From Paenibacillus sp. NFR01 (lineage in GTDB: Bacteria > Bacillota > Bacilli > Paenibacillales > Paenibacillaceae), in contig NZ_FOIK01000004.1 of NCBI RefSeq assembly GCF_900111565.1, positions 236,668 to 300,667 of the forward strand: a stretch of DNA of 64,000 nucleotides, given 5' to 3'. Under the pieces are notes generated by a model. The model saw only the letters and a list, made by a program, of their open reading frames with translations. It was not told the DNA's origin and did no database searches. Position 1 is the stretch's first letter; each line of letters opens with the position of its first letter. Shown here piece after piece: positions 32,024 to 41,322 of the stretch. Position numbers and translations under genes: made by a program.

Positions 32024-33649
32024 TCAGGCATTGCCCCGCACACGTTCCGGCTGCAGCTTCATCAGCGGCGCAAGCAGCTTCTGCACGGAGCGCGGATAAC
32101 CGGACATTTCCTGCCGGGTCAGCACGCCCAGAACGATCAGGAGCACCAGATAGATGATCACTACGGCCACCCCGACCACCAGGCAGGTGATCAGAAAAGC
32201 GATACGCCCAGGCATGTAGTGGGTCAGCAGCTTGCCTGCTTCATTCAGCCCGTAGCCGATGCCGCCGGAAGCCAGCAGCGCCACCAGGTATCCGCCCCAA
32301 CGTTTGCCCATGATTTGGAACGGCACGATGGTCTTGAGCATCCGCAGGTTGAGCACCGTGATTACAATGAAGCAAAGCGCGGTTGCCCCGATAATGCCAT
32401 AGATGCCGAACAGCTTGCTGAACAGGTAGCTGGTGACCAGCTTGACGGCGATGCCCGCAAATACGTAATACATCGAGATACGCGATTTGCCCATGCCCAG
32501 CAGTATGGAGTTCGTGGTCATCATCGTAATTTGGAAAATCGTCCCCAGCGTCAGCATCGCGATGATTCCGCTGCCGTCCAGGCTGCTGAAGAGCAGGCCG
32601 TTAACGGAATAGGAGGCCACGACAAGCGATACGACGATCGGCGTACCGGTCAGGATGGAAATGCGCAGCGCCAGCGTTACCTGCCGCTGCAGATGCTGCT
32701 CGTCCTTCCGCGCATATGCCGCGGAAATAATCGGGATCAACGAAGTGCTGAGCGCAATGGACAACACCGGCGGAATCCCCGCCACGCTCAGCGCCCGGCT
32801 GCCGTAGATGCCGAGTGCCCGCGTCGCTTCGTCGAGGCCGATCTGGCCGCTCAGCAGCGGCACGATCCATGAAGTATCAATGAAGTTGACGACCGGCACG
32901 GTCACGGAAGACAGCACGATCGGAATGGATAACATGAAAATATCCTTATACACGCCTAGCAGCGGAATCCGGGCCTCGCGGGCCGGATTCCGCGTCGTCT
33001 TCTCCTCCGTACGGCGCAGCTTGAACGTATAATACAACATCACGCCGAACGCGCCGATACTGCCGAGCACGCTGCCGAACGAAGCGCCGGCCGCCATCCA
33101 TGTATTGCTGTAGTCATTGGCCAATAAGATATAGGCCAGCAGAATCGCCGTCGAAACCCGGGCAATCTGCTCGATAATCTGCGAGATGCCGCCGGCCATC
33201 ATGTTGTTCCGGCCCTGAAAATAGCCGCGCATCATGGCGATGGTCGGGAAGAGCAAGAGCGCCGGGGCAATCGCCCGGATCGCCGGAGTGCTCTCCGGCA
33301 CCTTGATATAATCGGCGTAATAAGGGGCGCCGATAAACAGCGCCGCGCTCATCAGCACGCCGACGACGGCGGCAAAGATCAACGCGGCACGGTATACCTG
33401 CTGCGCTTCCTGCGGCCGGTTGAGCGCATAACGCTCGGAGACCATTTTACTTAAGGTACTCGGAATTCCCGCCGTCGCCAGCGGCAGCAGCATAAGGTAT
33501 ACCGTATTCGCAGCGGTGAACGAGGCATTGCCGATATCATTGAATAAGTGCTCCAGCGGAACCCGCTGGGCCAAGCCCAGCACGCGGGCCACCAGTGCAG
33601 CAGCGGCCAGAATCAGCGTGCCTTTAACAAAAGATTCTTTCTTGGACAA
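32024..33649 (-). CDS. MOP-superfamily flippase (YtgP/SpoVB/MurJ-like)
   Basis: A 541-residue protein with about 14 membrane helices. KGTLILAAAALVARVLGLAQRVPL at the start and PTIAMMRGYFQGRNNM (about 142-157) are characteristic of the YtgP/SpoVB branch of the polysaccharide-flippase family. YtgP of B. subtilis can serve as lipid II flippase (MurJ). SpoVB acts in spore cortex synthesis and is a possible alternative. TTG start at 33649 with GAGGGCG upstream. The peptidoglycan transpeptidase at 35-37 kb on the same strand is a functional neighbour. Confidence 0.87.
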   Translation of the reverse strand: MSKKESFVKGTLILAAAALVARVLGLAQRVPLEHLFNDIGNASFTAANTVYLMLLPLATAGIPSTLSKMVSERYALNRPQEAQQVYRAALIFAAVVGVLMSAALFIGAPYYADYIKVPESTPAIRAIAPALLLFPTIAMMRGYFQGRNNMMAGGISQIIEQIARVSTAILLAYILLANDYSNTWMAAGASFGSVLGSIGAFGVMLYYTFKLRRTEEKTTRNPAREARIPLLGVYKDIFMLSIPIVLSSVTVPVVNFIDTSWIVPLLSGQIGLDEATRALGIYGSRALSVAGIPPVLSIALSTSLIPIISAAYARKDEQHLQRQVTLALRISILTGTPIVVSLVVASYSVNGLLFSSLDGSGIIAMLTLGTIFQITMMTTNSILLGMGKSRISMYYVFAGIAVKLVTSYLFSKLFGIYGIIGATALCFIVITVLNLRMLKTIVPFQIMGKRWGGYLVALLASGGIGYGLNEAGKLLTHYMPGRIAFLITCLVVGVAVVIIYLVLLIVLGVLTRQEMSGYPRSVQKLLAPLMKLQPERVRGNA

Positions 33650-33674
33650 TCGTTTCGCCCTCTTCGCAGTGATT

Positions 33675-34160
33675 TTAATGCAGGCCTATCCAAATGAAGA
33701 AGAGGACGACCATTGCAATCTGCAGCAGCAGCTTGACTACTGTGCTTGTAAACAGGCCGAGCAGCGAGCCGAAGCTCACTTTCAGCGCTTTGCCGGGATT
33801 GGCCCCGGCGATAAGTTCGCCTACAAAGGCTCCGATAAACGGGCCCAGAATGAGGCCAAACGCCGGAATCACAAACGGACCGAAAATAATGCCGATCGTA
33901 CTGCCGATGACCGATGCGCGGGAGCCGCCGAATTTTTTCACGCCCCAGGCGCCGACGACATAATCCGCGACGAACAGCACAACGACGATGAGCGTCTGGA
34001 TAATCCAGAACCACGCGCCGAATGGATCAAACGAGAAAAACCAGCCATACACGAAAAATGCAAGATAGATCGCCAGCGCACCCGGCAATATCGGGTAGAC
34101 CGCGCCGGCCAAACCCACCGCAAACAACGCGATAATCAGGACCCAGCCCAAAATGGCCAT
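33675..34160 (-). CDS. DUF456 family membrane protein
   Basis: The 161-residue protein has five predicted helices in two hairpins and matches DUF456 in AGAVYPILPGALAIYLAFFVYGWFF and GSTIGIIFGPFVIPAFGLILGPFIGAFVGELI, where the Gly-rich halves are typical. No function is known. It lies 26 bases upstream of the flippase gene and just after the HAD phosphatase gene, so it is likely in one operon with them. Confidence 0.88.
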   Translation of the reverse strand: MAILGWVLIIALFAVGLAGAVYPILPGALAIYLAFFVYGWFFSFDPFGAWFWIIQTLIVVVLFVADYVVGAWGVKKFGGSRASVIGSTIGIIFGPFVIPAFGLILGPFIGAFVGELIAGANPGKALKVSFGSLLGLFTSTVVKLLLQIAMVVLFFIWIGLH

Positions 34161-34165
34161 TACGT

Positions 34166-34909
34166 TCAGCTCCCCAAAATATACTTTTGAATCACTTCTG
34201 CAATCCCATCTTCGTTGTTCGACGCCGTAACGGCGTCCGCTGCCTCTTTCACCGCGTCCTGGGCATTGCCCATGGCAACGCCAAGACCCGCCTCTGTAAT
34301 CGCGGCAATATCATTCAGGCTGTCGCCGACGGCGATAACCTCGGACATCTTCACGCCGAGCAGGCCGCAGACCTCGCGGATGCCGGAGGCTTTGTTGATG
34401 CCCAGAGGATTGATCTCCAGGTTGATCGGCGTGGAATTGGTGATCTCCAGCCCGCCCATGTTTTGCAGCTCCATCAGCAGTTTATGGCGGATTTCAGCGT
34501 CTTCCGAGGAATAGCCGAATTTCAGCCACTCCCGTCCTTCCACATTGCCGTCCCAATTGGTCCGGTTGTGCACCATCTCGGTGGAATAGGCCCAGTGCCA
34601 GACGCCATACTCCTGGGCGAGGGTATACAACCGTTTAATCAATTGCGGGTCCATCAGGGACCTGCGGTACAGCTCATGCGGCGCGCGCCACACTTCGCTG
34701 CCGTTTACAGTAATCATCGGCGTTTCGAGTCCAAGCTGCTCGGCATAAGGCATTGCGCTGCGCAAGGCCCGGCCTGTGGAAAAACAGACGTGAACGCCTG
34801 CATCCACCGCTTTACGAATCCATTCCACAGTCTTCGGGGTAATCAATTGTTCGTCATTCAGTAGGGTACCATCCATATCCAGTGCCAGCAGGCGGTATTT
34901 GGCGGTCAT
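34166..34909 (-). CDS. Cof-type HAD-IIB phosphatase
   Basis: A 247-residue HAD phosphatase with the nucleophile motif LLALDMDGTLLND (6-18, D11/D13), motif II FSTGRA (about 44-49), and motif IV VIAVGDSLNDIA with a C2B-type cap domain between. Cof-type enzymes hydrolyse sugar phosphates, flavin mononucleotide or pyridoxal phosphate. The ATG at 34909 follows AGGAGG by 6 bases; the frame upstream is not needed. Confidence 0.9.
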   Translation of the reverse strand: MTAKYRLLALDMDGTLLNDEQLITPKTVEWIRKAVDAGVHVCFSTGRALRSAMPYAEQLGLETPMITVNGSEVWRAPHELYRRSLMDPQLIKRLYTLAQEYGVWHWAYSTEMVHNRTNWDGNVEGREWLKFGYSSEDAEIRHKLLMELQNMGGLEITNSTPINLEINPLGINKASGIREVCGLLGVKMSEVIAVGDSLNDIAAITEAGLGVAMGNAQDAVKEAADAVTASNNEDGIAEVIQKYILGS

Positions 34910-35030
34910 GCCACTCCTCCTTTGTGTGTAAGCAGTCAGCAAAGCCGAGTCGCCACTGCGGTGAATGTTTGGACTTCCGGCCGCAGTTGTTTTCGGATTT
35001 GCTGAATGCTTTTTTTATCTTTATATAGTT

Positions 35031-37190
35031 TTACTCTGTTTTTGTACCCGTGTCAGTGCCGTTTGCCGCATTATTCGTTGTATTCGCACCTGTCGCGCCA
35101 TTGGTACCTGCGGCGGTTCCTGCTGCAGAGTTACCGGATTGCAGGCTTTTCTTCGGCACACCGTCAAGGCCGTACTCCCAGTCGTACGCATCAAAGATTT
35201 TGCGTGCGACCGGTGCGGCGCTGTTCGAACCGAAGCCGCCTTCCGGAATAACCACGGCGACGGCCAGCTTCGGATGGTCTCGTGGCGCGAAGGCGATAAA
35301 TACCCCGTTATCGCGGTTGTTCCCGGAGCTGTCCGTTTGCTGGGAGGTCCCCGTTTTACGGGCAAAATCATACGGGAAGTCCGCAAAGGCAGTCACTTCA
35401 CTGTTCATGCCTTTTTTGATTTCCTTCCAGAAGGATTTGTCGAACGTCGTGACCTGATCCAGCACCTCGCGTTTGAATGCCTTCACGACAGTGCCGTTTG
35501 CATCGGTAATTTTACTCACCAGCTGCGGTTTGATCCGCACGCCTTCGTTGGCCAGCGTAGATGCGTATTGGGCGAGCTGCAGGGCCGTGTATTTGCCTTG
35601 TTGCCCAAACGACGCGTACACGAGCGCGGCCTGGGCACTGCCCGCCGCTTCGATATTGTTATAGTTGATTTGGCCTTTGTATTCGCCCGGAAGCCCGCTT
35701 TCGGTCGATACGCCGAGGCCGAATTCCTTCATATATTTGTCCCAGACATCAATGCCCTTGCTGCCGTATTTTTCATACAGCTTTTTGCCGACCATGTCGA
35801 CCATGAAGACGTTGGACGATTTTTCGATTGCCCGCGCCGGATCCATGGAGCCGTAGACGTGTCCGGACGCGTTGCGTACTCTCGTCTCATGCCCTTCTTT
35901 CCCGAAATAGGCTACACCCTTATCCTGATAAACAGTCGAGGTGGTGAAAAAGCCTTCGTTCAGCCCGATCAGTACGCTGAGCGGCTTGATGGTCGAACCC
36001 ATCAGCACCGTCGATTCGAATTTATGACCCGACATCCCGGAGTTGTACGGAAAAATCGTCCCGTTCCGGTAGTTGTTCATAATCTGGTTCCACACATCAG
36101 AGCCGAGCTTTTCGCTCGTCCATACATTAGTATCGTAATCCGGCATGCTGGCCATCGCCACGATGTTCCCGGTGTCGACTTCCATCGCCACAGCATACCC
36201 GGTCAGCGCATCCGGGTGCAATTGGCCAAGCACGGGATGGGTATGCAGCCACTGCAGCTGATCCGTGATGGCCTGTTCGGTTTTCATCTGGACATTTTTA
36301 TTGATTGTCATCCAGATATCGTCGCCCTTGACCGGCGGCACCACTTCCTCCACGGCTTCGGCCATGTTTTGCGGATTGACGGAAATAACCTCGTAGCCGT
36401 TTTTACCGCGCAGCTCTTCCTGATACTGCAGCTCAAGGCCGTCGAACCCGACAAATTCGTCGTCTTTGTAGCTGAGGCCGGGATCGGCGTCGATCGCCTT
36501 CATCGAATCCTGAATCTGCTGATACAAATCCAAGCTATTGGAATACTTGAAAGGTTTGATGTAGCCAACCGTTTGGACGGCAACGGTATCCTTGTCGTAA
36601 TGGCGCGAGCTTTCCTCGACGATCGCCAGACCCGGATAATCCGCTTTATGCTCCATAAAATAAGCAACCTCACGGGTAGATAACCCTGCTTTAATGCGCC
36701 GGGCCGTATACCCGGAATATTTTTTGAAATATAAGTCCATGGAATCAATGACATCCTGCTGGGTCAGCTGCTGCGCGCCTGCATCTCCATACAGCTTGAA
36801 GTTCTCCACCAGCTTCGCCGCCAGCGCGTTGGCTTTGGCCGAGGCTTCCGGCGTCAGCGTAGTCTGTCCGGTTGCCTTATCGGTCTGCTTGGCCGTGTAC
36901 TCTTTCGTCAGCGTAATGTAGAGCGACTGGACGGAGGTGGAATAGGCGATCGGTTCGCCGCCCGCGGCTTTAATCTCGCCTCTGACCGAAGCGAGCGGAA
37001 CATTTTTGGTATCGCGACTGGTTTCGACCTCCGTTAACGTCGGCCCCTCTACGAATTGCACGACGGCGAGACGGATAATGATAACGCAAAAAATGACAAA
37101 CGTCCCGAAGAAAAACACATTGATGCGCAAGCCTAGCGAGCCTTTGCCGGCATTGTCCTCCGGAGGCGGCTGCTTACGAAAAAAACTCAC
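35031..37190 (-). CDS. Class B penicillin-binding protein (PBP2-like transpeptidase)
   Basis: A 719-residue protein with one membrane anchor (about 22-44), a dimerisation domain and a transpeptidase domain. The active-site motifs are STIK (S399/K402), SSN and KTGT (near 590). The order fits the monofunctional D,D-transpeptidases of elongation such as B. subtilis PbpA. The C-terminal 35 residues are a Gly/Ala/Asn/Thr-rich tail. GTG start at 37190 follows AAGGAG by 8 bases; the ORF upstream of it is not used. It is the gene next after the CvpA-transglutaminase fusion. Confidence 0.92.
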   Translation of the reverse strand: MSFFRKQPPPEDNAGKGSLGLRINVFFFGTFVIFCVIIIRLAVVQFVEGPTLTEVETSRDTKNVPLASVRGEIKAAGGEPIAYSTSVQSLYITLTKEYTAKQTDKATGQTTLTPEASAKANALAAKLVENFKLYGDAGAQQLTQQDVIDSMDLYFKKYSGYTARRIKAGLSTREVAYFMEHKADYPGLAIVEESSRHYDKDTVAVQTVGYIKPFKYSNSLDLYQQIQDSMKAIDADPGLSYKDDEFVGFDGLELQYQEELRGKNGYEVISVNPQNMAEAVEEVVPPVKGDDIWMTINKNVQMKTEQAITDQLQWLHTHPVLGQLHPDALTGYAVAMEVDTGNIVAMASMPDYDTNVWTSEKLGSDVWNQIMNNYRNGTIFPYNSGMSGHKFESTVLMGSTIKPLSVLIGLNEGFFTTSTVYQDKGVAYFGKEGHETRVRNASGHVYGSMDPARAIEKSSNVFMVDMVGKKLYEKYGSKGIDVWDKYMKEFGLGVSTESGLPGEYKGQINYNNIEAAGSAQAALVYASFGQQGKYTALQLAQYASTLANEGVRIKPQLVSKITDANGTVVKAFKREVLDQVTTFDKSFWKEIKKGMNSEVTAFADFPYDFARKTGTSQQTDSSGNNRDNGVFIAFAPRDHPKLAVAVVIPEGGFGSNSAAPVARKIFDAYDWEYGLDGVPKKSLQSGNSAAGTAAGTNGATGANTTNNAANGTDTGTKTE

Positions 37191-37222
37191 GTCGGTCACT
37201 CCTTTATTCTGCAAATGTTTCT

Positions 37223-38368
37223 TTATAATACATCCTCTTTGACATGCGTGGCCGCAAAGTCCGGCGGATTAAACCAATTGCCGCTCCGTGCCCAGGTCGC
37301 ATCCAGCGGCACCCAGGCTTGGCGTTCGCTCAGGTATACCTCGTTCCAAGCATGCGGGCCGGAGCCGCCGTTACCGTCATAGCCCCGGCCGGTTACGACG
37401 CGCACCTCGAGTCCCTGGGACCGGGCCATCACCGCATACAGTCTTGCGTAATCAATGCAGACGCCCAGCTTCGTATCGAAGGTATCCTGGGGCGTCTGCT
37501 CATGCCAAATCCGGTTTTGTTCATAATTCTCCGCTTTATCATAGTCATAGGAAATCCGCGAGCCTACCCAATCATAAAGCAGCTTGGCTTTCTCTTCGTC
37601 ATTGCCGGCCTTCTGCGTAATGTCGGCGGCAGCCCCCACGATATCGGGCGAAACGTCGTGATCGATAACCTCGTATTTGCGGCGGAGAATATCGTTCATC
37701 TCCGCGGCAACCGCTTTGCTCAATACCGGAAGCTTATCCCGCATGCTCTGCCCGGCCAACGGCTCGAACACGGCGGCCGCGCTCTGGCTGTAAATCGGCG
37801 AGGATTCCACGTAACGGCTGAACGCGCTGTCCGGACTGAGGCCGATGCCGATATACAGCAGGAAGACAAGCACCAGCCCGCGCACCAGCCCGACGGCGAA
37901 CCCGATGGCTGCGCCAAGCAGGCGGCTGAGCGGGGAAGGCTTGCGGTCCGTAGACCGGCTTGTCCGGCGCGGCGGCGAGAAGGGCAACAGCGGGACGAGC
38001 AGCCCGAAAATAAAGCGGATAACGGTATAGGACAGCAAAAGCAGCAATACAAAACGCATCACCGGCGATCCGCCGAGAACGGATACCGCCGTATAATATA
38101 TCTGCTGGTACAGGCGCAGCTGACCGTCCGGCAGCGTGACGCCGGAAGCCCAAACCTCGGCCTTGGGTGATAAATAAAGCGCGGCAGGAATGGCGAGCGC
38201 AAGCGACGCCAAGGCCAGCAGTCCGGTCCCGAGCAGCCCAAACAGCCCGCCGGCTGCCCGCAGCATCCCCCGTCTCCAGCCTTGCCACAGCGAAAATAAT
38301 ACGATAACCAGCAGCAGAATCGAGACGGCATTTGCGCTCTTCAGGCTGTCCATCCAGTTGTCCGGCAT
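37223..38368 (-). CDS. CvpA-like membrane domain fused to a transglutaminase domain
   Basis: The N-terminal 175 residues contain four to five helices with the CvpA pattern (LVIVLFSLWQGWRRGMLRAAGGL, and RLLGAAIGFAVGLVRGLVLVFLL). The rest is a transglutaminase-like (papain-fold) domain with catalytic C304 (GVCIDYARL), H339 (GPHAWNEVY) and D356 (WVPLDATW). The domain probably faces outside and may cleave or cross-link a wall protein or peptide. It is 33 bases upstream of the PBP gene, which suggests a cell-wall role. CTCC-complement RBS precedes the ATG. Confidence 0.85.
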   Translation of the reverse strand: MPDNWMDSLKSANAVSILLLVIVLFSLWQGWRRGMLRAAGGLFGLLGTGLLALASLALAIPAALYLSPKAEVWASGVTLPDGQLRLYQQIYYTAVSVLGGSPVMRFVLLLLLSYTVIRFIFGLLVPLLPFSPPRRTSRSTDRKPSPLSRLLGAAIGFAVGLVRGLVLVFLLYIGIGLSPDSAFSRYVESSPIYSQSAAAVFEPLAGQSMRDKLPVLSKAVAAEMNDILRRKYEVIDHDVSPDIVGAAADITQKAGNDEEKAKLLYDWVGSRISYDYDKAENYEQNRIWHEQTPQDTFDTKLGVCIDYARLYAVMARSQGLEVRVVTGRGYDGNGGSGPHAWNEVYLSERQAWVPLDATWARSGNWFNPPDFAATHVKEDVL

Positions 38369-38401
38369 TGTCCGTCTCTCCTTTCGGCTGCTTCGCGAGG
38401 A

Positions 38402-38854
38402 CTATCCGTTCCCGTTTTTGCGCGCCTCGTCGATAAATGTTTTGGTCGTATCGGTAATACTCCATTTGCCCAGGCTGACGCCGCGGAAGATCACTTCCAC
38501 CTTGTCCTCTCCGGCTGCGCCTTTCACTTCCAGGTTAGGCGTTGTAATCGTAAAAGTGCCGTCGCCGCCGGAAGCATATTTTGCATCCTTGGCTTCCTTC
38601 AGCATAACCTCCTGGGCTTCGCTTTTCAGCGTACTGACCGTTCCGTCCGCCACTTTATTAACAGCGTTGCCGATTTGATCCATTGTAACCCCACTGTAAA
38701 TAAACAAAGCGGCGAGAATAATGATGACGATCGCCCATTTCACTACGGTTTTGACGACATTGATCACCGCAAAGAGCAGCACCAGCGCGATGACGATGAC
38801 CACCCAGTTCTCGCGAAAAAACTGCGACCATACATCCGGATCCGTCAAGTTCAC
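38402..38854 (-). CDS. Membrane protein of unknown function
   Basis: A 150-residue protein with two hydrophobic segments (about 17-33 and 37-54) and a soluble C-terminal region from about residue 60 with beta strands (GTFTITTPNLEVKG, KVEVIFRGVSLGKWSI). I do not recognise the family. It is followed after 33 bases by the CvpA-transglutaminase gene in the same direction and may take part in the same wall process. GTG start at 38854 with GGGGTG upstream. Confidence 0.75.
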   Translation of the reverse strand: MNLTDPDVWSQFFRENWVVIVIALVLLFAVINVVKTVVKWAIVIIILAALFIYSGVTMDQIGNAVNKVADGTVSTLKSEAQEVMLKEAKDAKYASGGDGTFTITTPNLEVKGAAGEDKVEVIFRGVSLGKWSITDTTKTFIDEARKNGNG

Positions 38855-39048
38855 AACAACACCCCTATCATTCTTTTTGCATTAATCATTATTATACATG
38901 AATGTTCTTGATAATTCATTGTTCCGCCCGCCGATCCGGCCTTGCGGAATTAAATGGTATAAGCCCTCCCCTGCGAACGTAAAGTACAAGTAGACCATTG
39001 TCCCTCTGCCGTATTCTGCGTATCAGGCTTTAGCCGGAGGTGTATTCC

Positions 39049-40233
39049 GTGAAAACCGCATTATGGCTGTATTTGTTTCTGTTTCTCGCTTTCTTCGATC
39101 TGCATGCCCAGTACCCGATTCTCACGCCGTTCGCCCTGTCGCTCGGAGCCGGACCGGCCTTTATCGGCTGGATGATGGGCATGTACTCCCTGACCCACCT
39201 TCCCGGCAACCTGCTGGCCGGCGTACTGGTCGATCGAAACGGCAGCAGGCGGTATATCGTGTTCAGCCTGATCGCTGCCGGACTCGTCCTTCTGGTTCAA
39301 GCCCATGTCCAGCTTCCGTGGCATCTGCTGCTGCTGCGCGCGATCAGCGGCTTTGTGCTGGCGTTCCTCTCTCCGGCCTGCATGACCCTGCTTGCCTCCC
39401 TGTCTTCCGATCCCGGCACCCAGGGCAAATACATGTCAGGCCACGGCATCATCCATACGCTGGCTTCCGTTGTCTCTCCGGCTGCCGGTGCGTTTATCGT
39501 CCGCGAAGCCGGCTACTCGGGCACCTTCAGCACGCTTGGCTGGCTGCTGATCGCCACCGGGGCAATGGCCTTTCTCAGCGTGCCGCGCCGCGCTCCCAAG
39601 CCGGCTCCGCTGCCGGCGGTGCAAGCGGCGCACAATGGCGGGCAATCTGCCGCCCATGTGCCGGCATGGACTCAAACGCCGGTCTCGAAACGATATTACC
39701 TGCTTCCGTTTTTCGTCTCCTGCGCACAGGGCGTGCTGTTCTTCGAACTGCCCCTGTCCAAAGGGGCCGAAGGGATGGTGTCCACAGGCATCCTCTTTTC
39801 CTTGCTTAGCCTGGGGGCCCTGCTGACGCTCAGCCTGATGTTCCTGAACCGCCGCTCACCGGGTGCCCGCATTGCCGCTGCGCTGCTGGGGATGTCGCTT
39901 TGTTTCTTTGCACTGGCTTCATTCCCCGTTATCCCGGCAGGCGTAGTGCTGTTCCTGATGGGCGCCGCCAAAGGCGTGCTTTTCCCGGCCATGGCCTCGC
40001 TCTTCATTAAGCTTGGGAACGGCGGCCACATGGGCCGCACCTTCTCGCTGCAGTCCATTGCGATGTCGATCGGCTCTTTTGCCGGCCCGGTCGCAGCAGG
40101 GCAACTGCGGGGCTTCGTTTCACCGTATTTCATAGCCTTTATCCTGCTGATGGCGGCGCTGTTGATGTTCCCGCCGTTTGGCTCCGGTAAACGCTCTGTC
40201 TACCGGCCGGATTGGAATAATCCTGCAGCCTAG
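39049..40233 (+). CDS. MFS transporter
   Basis: A 394-residue protein with 12 predicted helices. The loop between helices 2 and 3 reads GVLVDRNGSRRYIVF (about 60-74), the MFS motif A, and helix 5 has GIIHTLASVVSPAAGAFIV resembling the drug-efflux motif C. Substrate unknown. The GTG at 39049 is chosen because GGAGG stands 8 bases before it; a GTG three codons upstream lies within the RBS. It stands alone on this strand. Confidence 0.87.
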   Translation: MKTALWLYLFLFLAFFDLHAQYPILTPFALSLGAGPAFIGWMMGMYSLTHLPGNLLAGVLVDRNGSRRYIVFSLIAAGLVLLVQAHVQLPWHLLLLRAISGFVLAFLSPACMTLLASLSSDPGTQGKYMSGHGIIHTLASVVSPAAGAFIVREAGYSGTFSTLGWLLIATGAMAFLSVPRRAPKPAPLPAVQAAHNGGQSAAHVPAWTQTPVSKRYYLLPFFVSCAQGVLFFELPLSKGAEGMVSTGILFSLLSLGALLTLSLMFLNRRSPGARIAAALLGMSLCFFALASFPVIPAGVVLFLMGAAKGVLFPAMASLFIKLGNGGHMGRTFSLQSIAMSIGSFAGPVAAGQLRGFVSPYFIAFILLMAALLMFPPFGSGKRSVYRPDWNNPAA

Positions 40234-40368
40234 GACGATGCCCTCTGATCAGCATGCCTTTCCCTCTCATCCGCCGCGCATCCGCTCGAAGCATGCGGAA
40301 ATTTCCCGGGGAATGATGGCATCCGAGACTCCGTTTGCTGTTAAAACGGGCGGTACTAAGGTAAAATA

Positions 40369-40400
40369 CAGATGGCGGTGCCTGTAAGCAATGCCATCTG
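40369..40400 (+). other. Hairpin in the leader of the Toprim gene
   Basis: CAGATGGC (40369-40376) and GCCATCTG (40393-40400) form a perfect 8-bp stem 33 bases before the Toprim start. There is no T run, so it is not a terminator. Otherwise I see nothing in 40234-40432. Confidence 0.45.
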
Positions 40401-40432
40401 CCGACAACCTTTGTACCGGAGGCTGAGCGCAT

Positions 40433-40780
40433 ATGACTGTTACGATCATTGTCGAAGGCAAAAACGACCGCAGCCGGCTGCGCCGGCTCTTGTCGCCGGA
40501 GGTTGATATTCTCTGCACCTTCGGAACGTTGAGCACGCTGAAGCTGGAGTCTCTGCGAAAAAAAATCGGCGACGGTGAGGTTTACCTTTACATGGACAAC
40601 GACAGTATGGGCAAAAAAATACGCGGCGTTCTGCGCGACGCCTTTCCTGACGCCGTTCATATCTATACCCGCAAGGGTTATGCCGGCGTCGAGGGCACGC
40701 CCGATGAATACAATATTGTCCAATTGGAGAAGGCCGGACTGGAGGAATATATCATCTATCCGCTGCCTTCGCCGTTTTAG
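40433..40780 (+). CDS. Small stand-alone Toprim-domain protein
   Basis: The 115-residue protein is almost only a Toprim domain: TIIVEGKNDRSRLRRLL with catalytic Glu (E8) and VYLYMDNDSMGKKIRGVL with the DxD pair (D56/D58). This is the metal-binding core used by primases, topoisomerases and RNase M5. Small Toprim proteins such as B. subtilis YusF are related; their target is not known. CGGAGG precedes the ATG. A perfect terminator follows. Confidence 0.85.
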   Translation: MTVTIIVEGKNDRSRLRRLLSPEVDILCTFGTLSTLKLESLRKKIGDGEVYLYMDNDSMGKKIRGVLRDAFPDAVHIYTRKGYAGVEGTPDEYNIVQLEKAGLEEYIIYPLPSPF

Positions 40781-40790
40781 GAACACCAAA

Positions 40791-40823
40791 CATGCCGTCC
40801 CTCCCGGGACGGCATGTTTTTAT
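40791..40823 (+). terminator. Terminator of the Toprim gene
   Basis: CATGCCGTCCC and GGGACGGCATG pair perfectly around TCCC (the innermost bases are self-complementary), followed by TTTTTA. Confidence 0.92.
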
Positions 40824-40886
40824 ATACGGGATACGTACGGAAAACCCGTTTGGATTTACCCTTTTTCAGTCTCCGGAAAAATTACT

Positions 40887-40915
40887 TTGACAGCAAGAGT
40901 AATCCATGATAAATT
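40887..40915 (+). promoter_or_regulatory. Promoter of the PadR operon
   Basis: TTGACA (40887-40892) and TAAATT (40910-40915) with a 17-base spacer, about 78 bases before the PadR start. Confidence 0.65.
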
Positions 40916-40934
40916 TACTCCATCAGATAGAACT

Positions 40935-40964
40935 CTATGAGATAGAGCACTATGAGACAGAGCA
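40935..40964 (+). repeat. Two tandem 15-bp repeats, candidate PadR operator
   Basis: CTATGAGATAGAGCA (40935-40949) is followed directly by CTATGAGACAGAGCA (40950-40964); they differ at one base. A partial third unit (ATAGAACT) lies just upstream. The repeats start about 12 bases after the predicted transcription start, where a bound repressor would block elongation. Their binding role is inferred from position. Confidence 0.55.
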
Positions 40965-40992
40965 CTTATTTTGAGCGAAAGGAGGACCTCTG

Positions 40993-41322
40993 TTGATTCG
41001 GAGCGATATAATACGCGGGCATCTGGATGCGATCATCCTCCGGCTGATTTACGAGCAGGACCGCTACGGCTACGAAATCGCCAAGGAAATCGGCCAGCGC
41101 ACGAACGAACGTTTTCAGATTAAGGAAGCGACGCTGTATGCCGTCTTCCAGCGGCTTGAACGCAAGGAACTGATCGAATCTTATCTCGGCGATGTTTCGC
41201 AAGGCGGCAAACGCCGTTATTACACCATTACTAAGCTGGGCAGAGCCTACCTGAAGGAAACGGCGGACGAATGGAAGGAAATCAAGGACATTATGAACAT
41301 TTTTATGGAGGGACTGCTATGA
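40993..41322 (+). CDS. PadR-family transcriptional regulator
   Basis: A 109-residue winged-helix protein of the short PadR type (subfamily 2): IRGHLDAIILRLIYEQDRYGYEIAKEI, EATLYAVFQRLERKELIESYL and GKRRYYTITKLGRAYLKE. PadR proteins bind operators upstream of their own operon and are released by small molecules or envelope stress. The TTG at 40993 is preceded by AAAGGAGG. The stop overlaps the next start (ATGA), so the membrane protein behind is coupled to it. Confidence 0.92.
   Translation: MIRSDIIRGHLDAIILRLIYEQDRYGYEIAKEIGQRTNERFQIKEATLYAVFQRLERKELIESYLGDVSQGGKRRYYTITKLGRAYLKETADEWKEIKDIMNIFMEGLL

Noticed and set aside
34965..36683. A 572-codon open frame on the plus strand
   Set aside because: It lies antisense to the PBP gene, has no family motifs and arises from the codon bias of GC-rich DNA.
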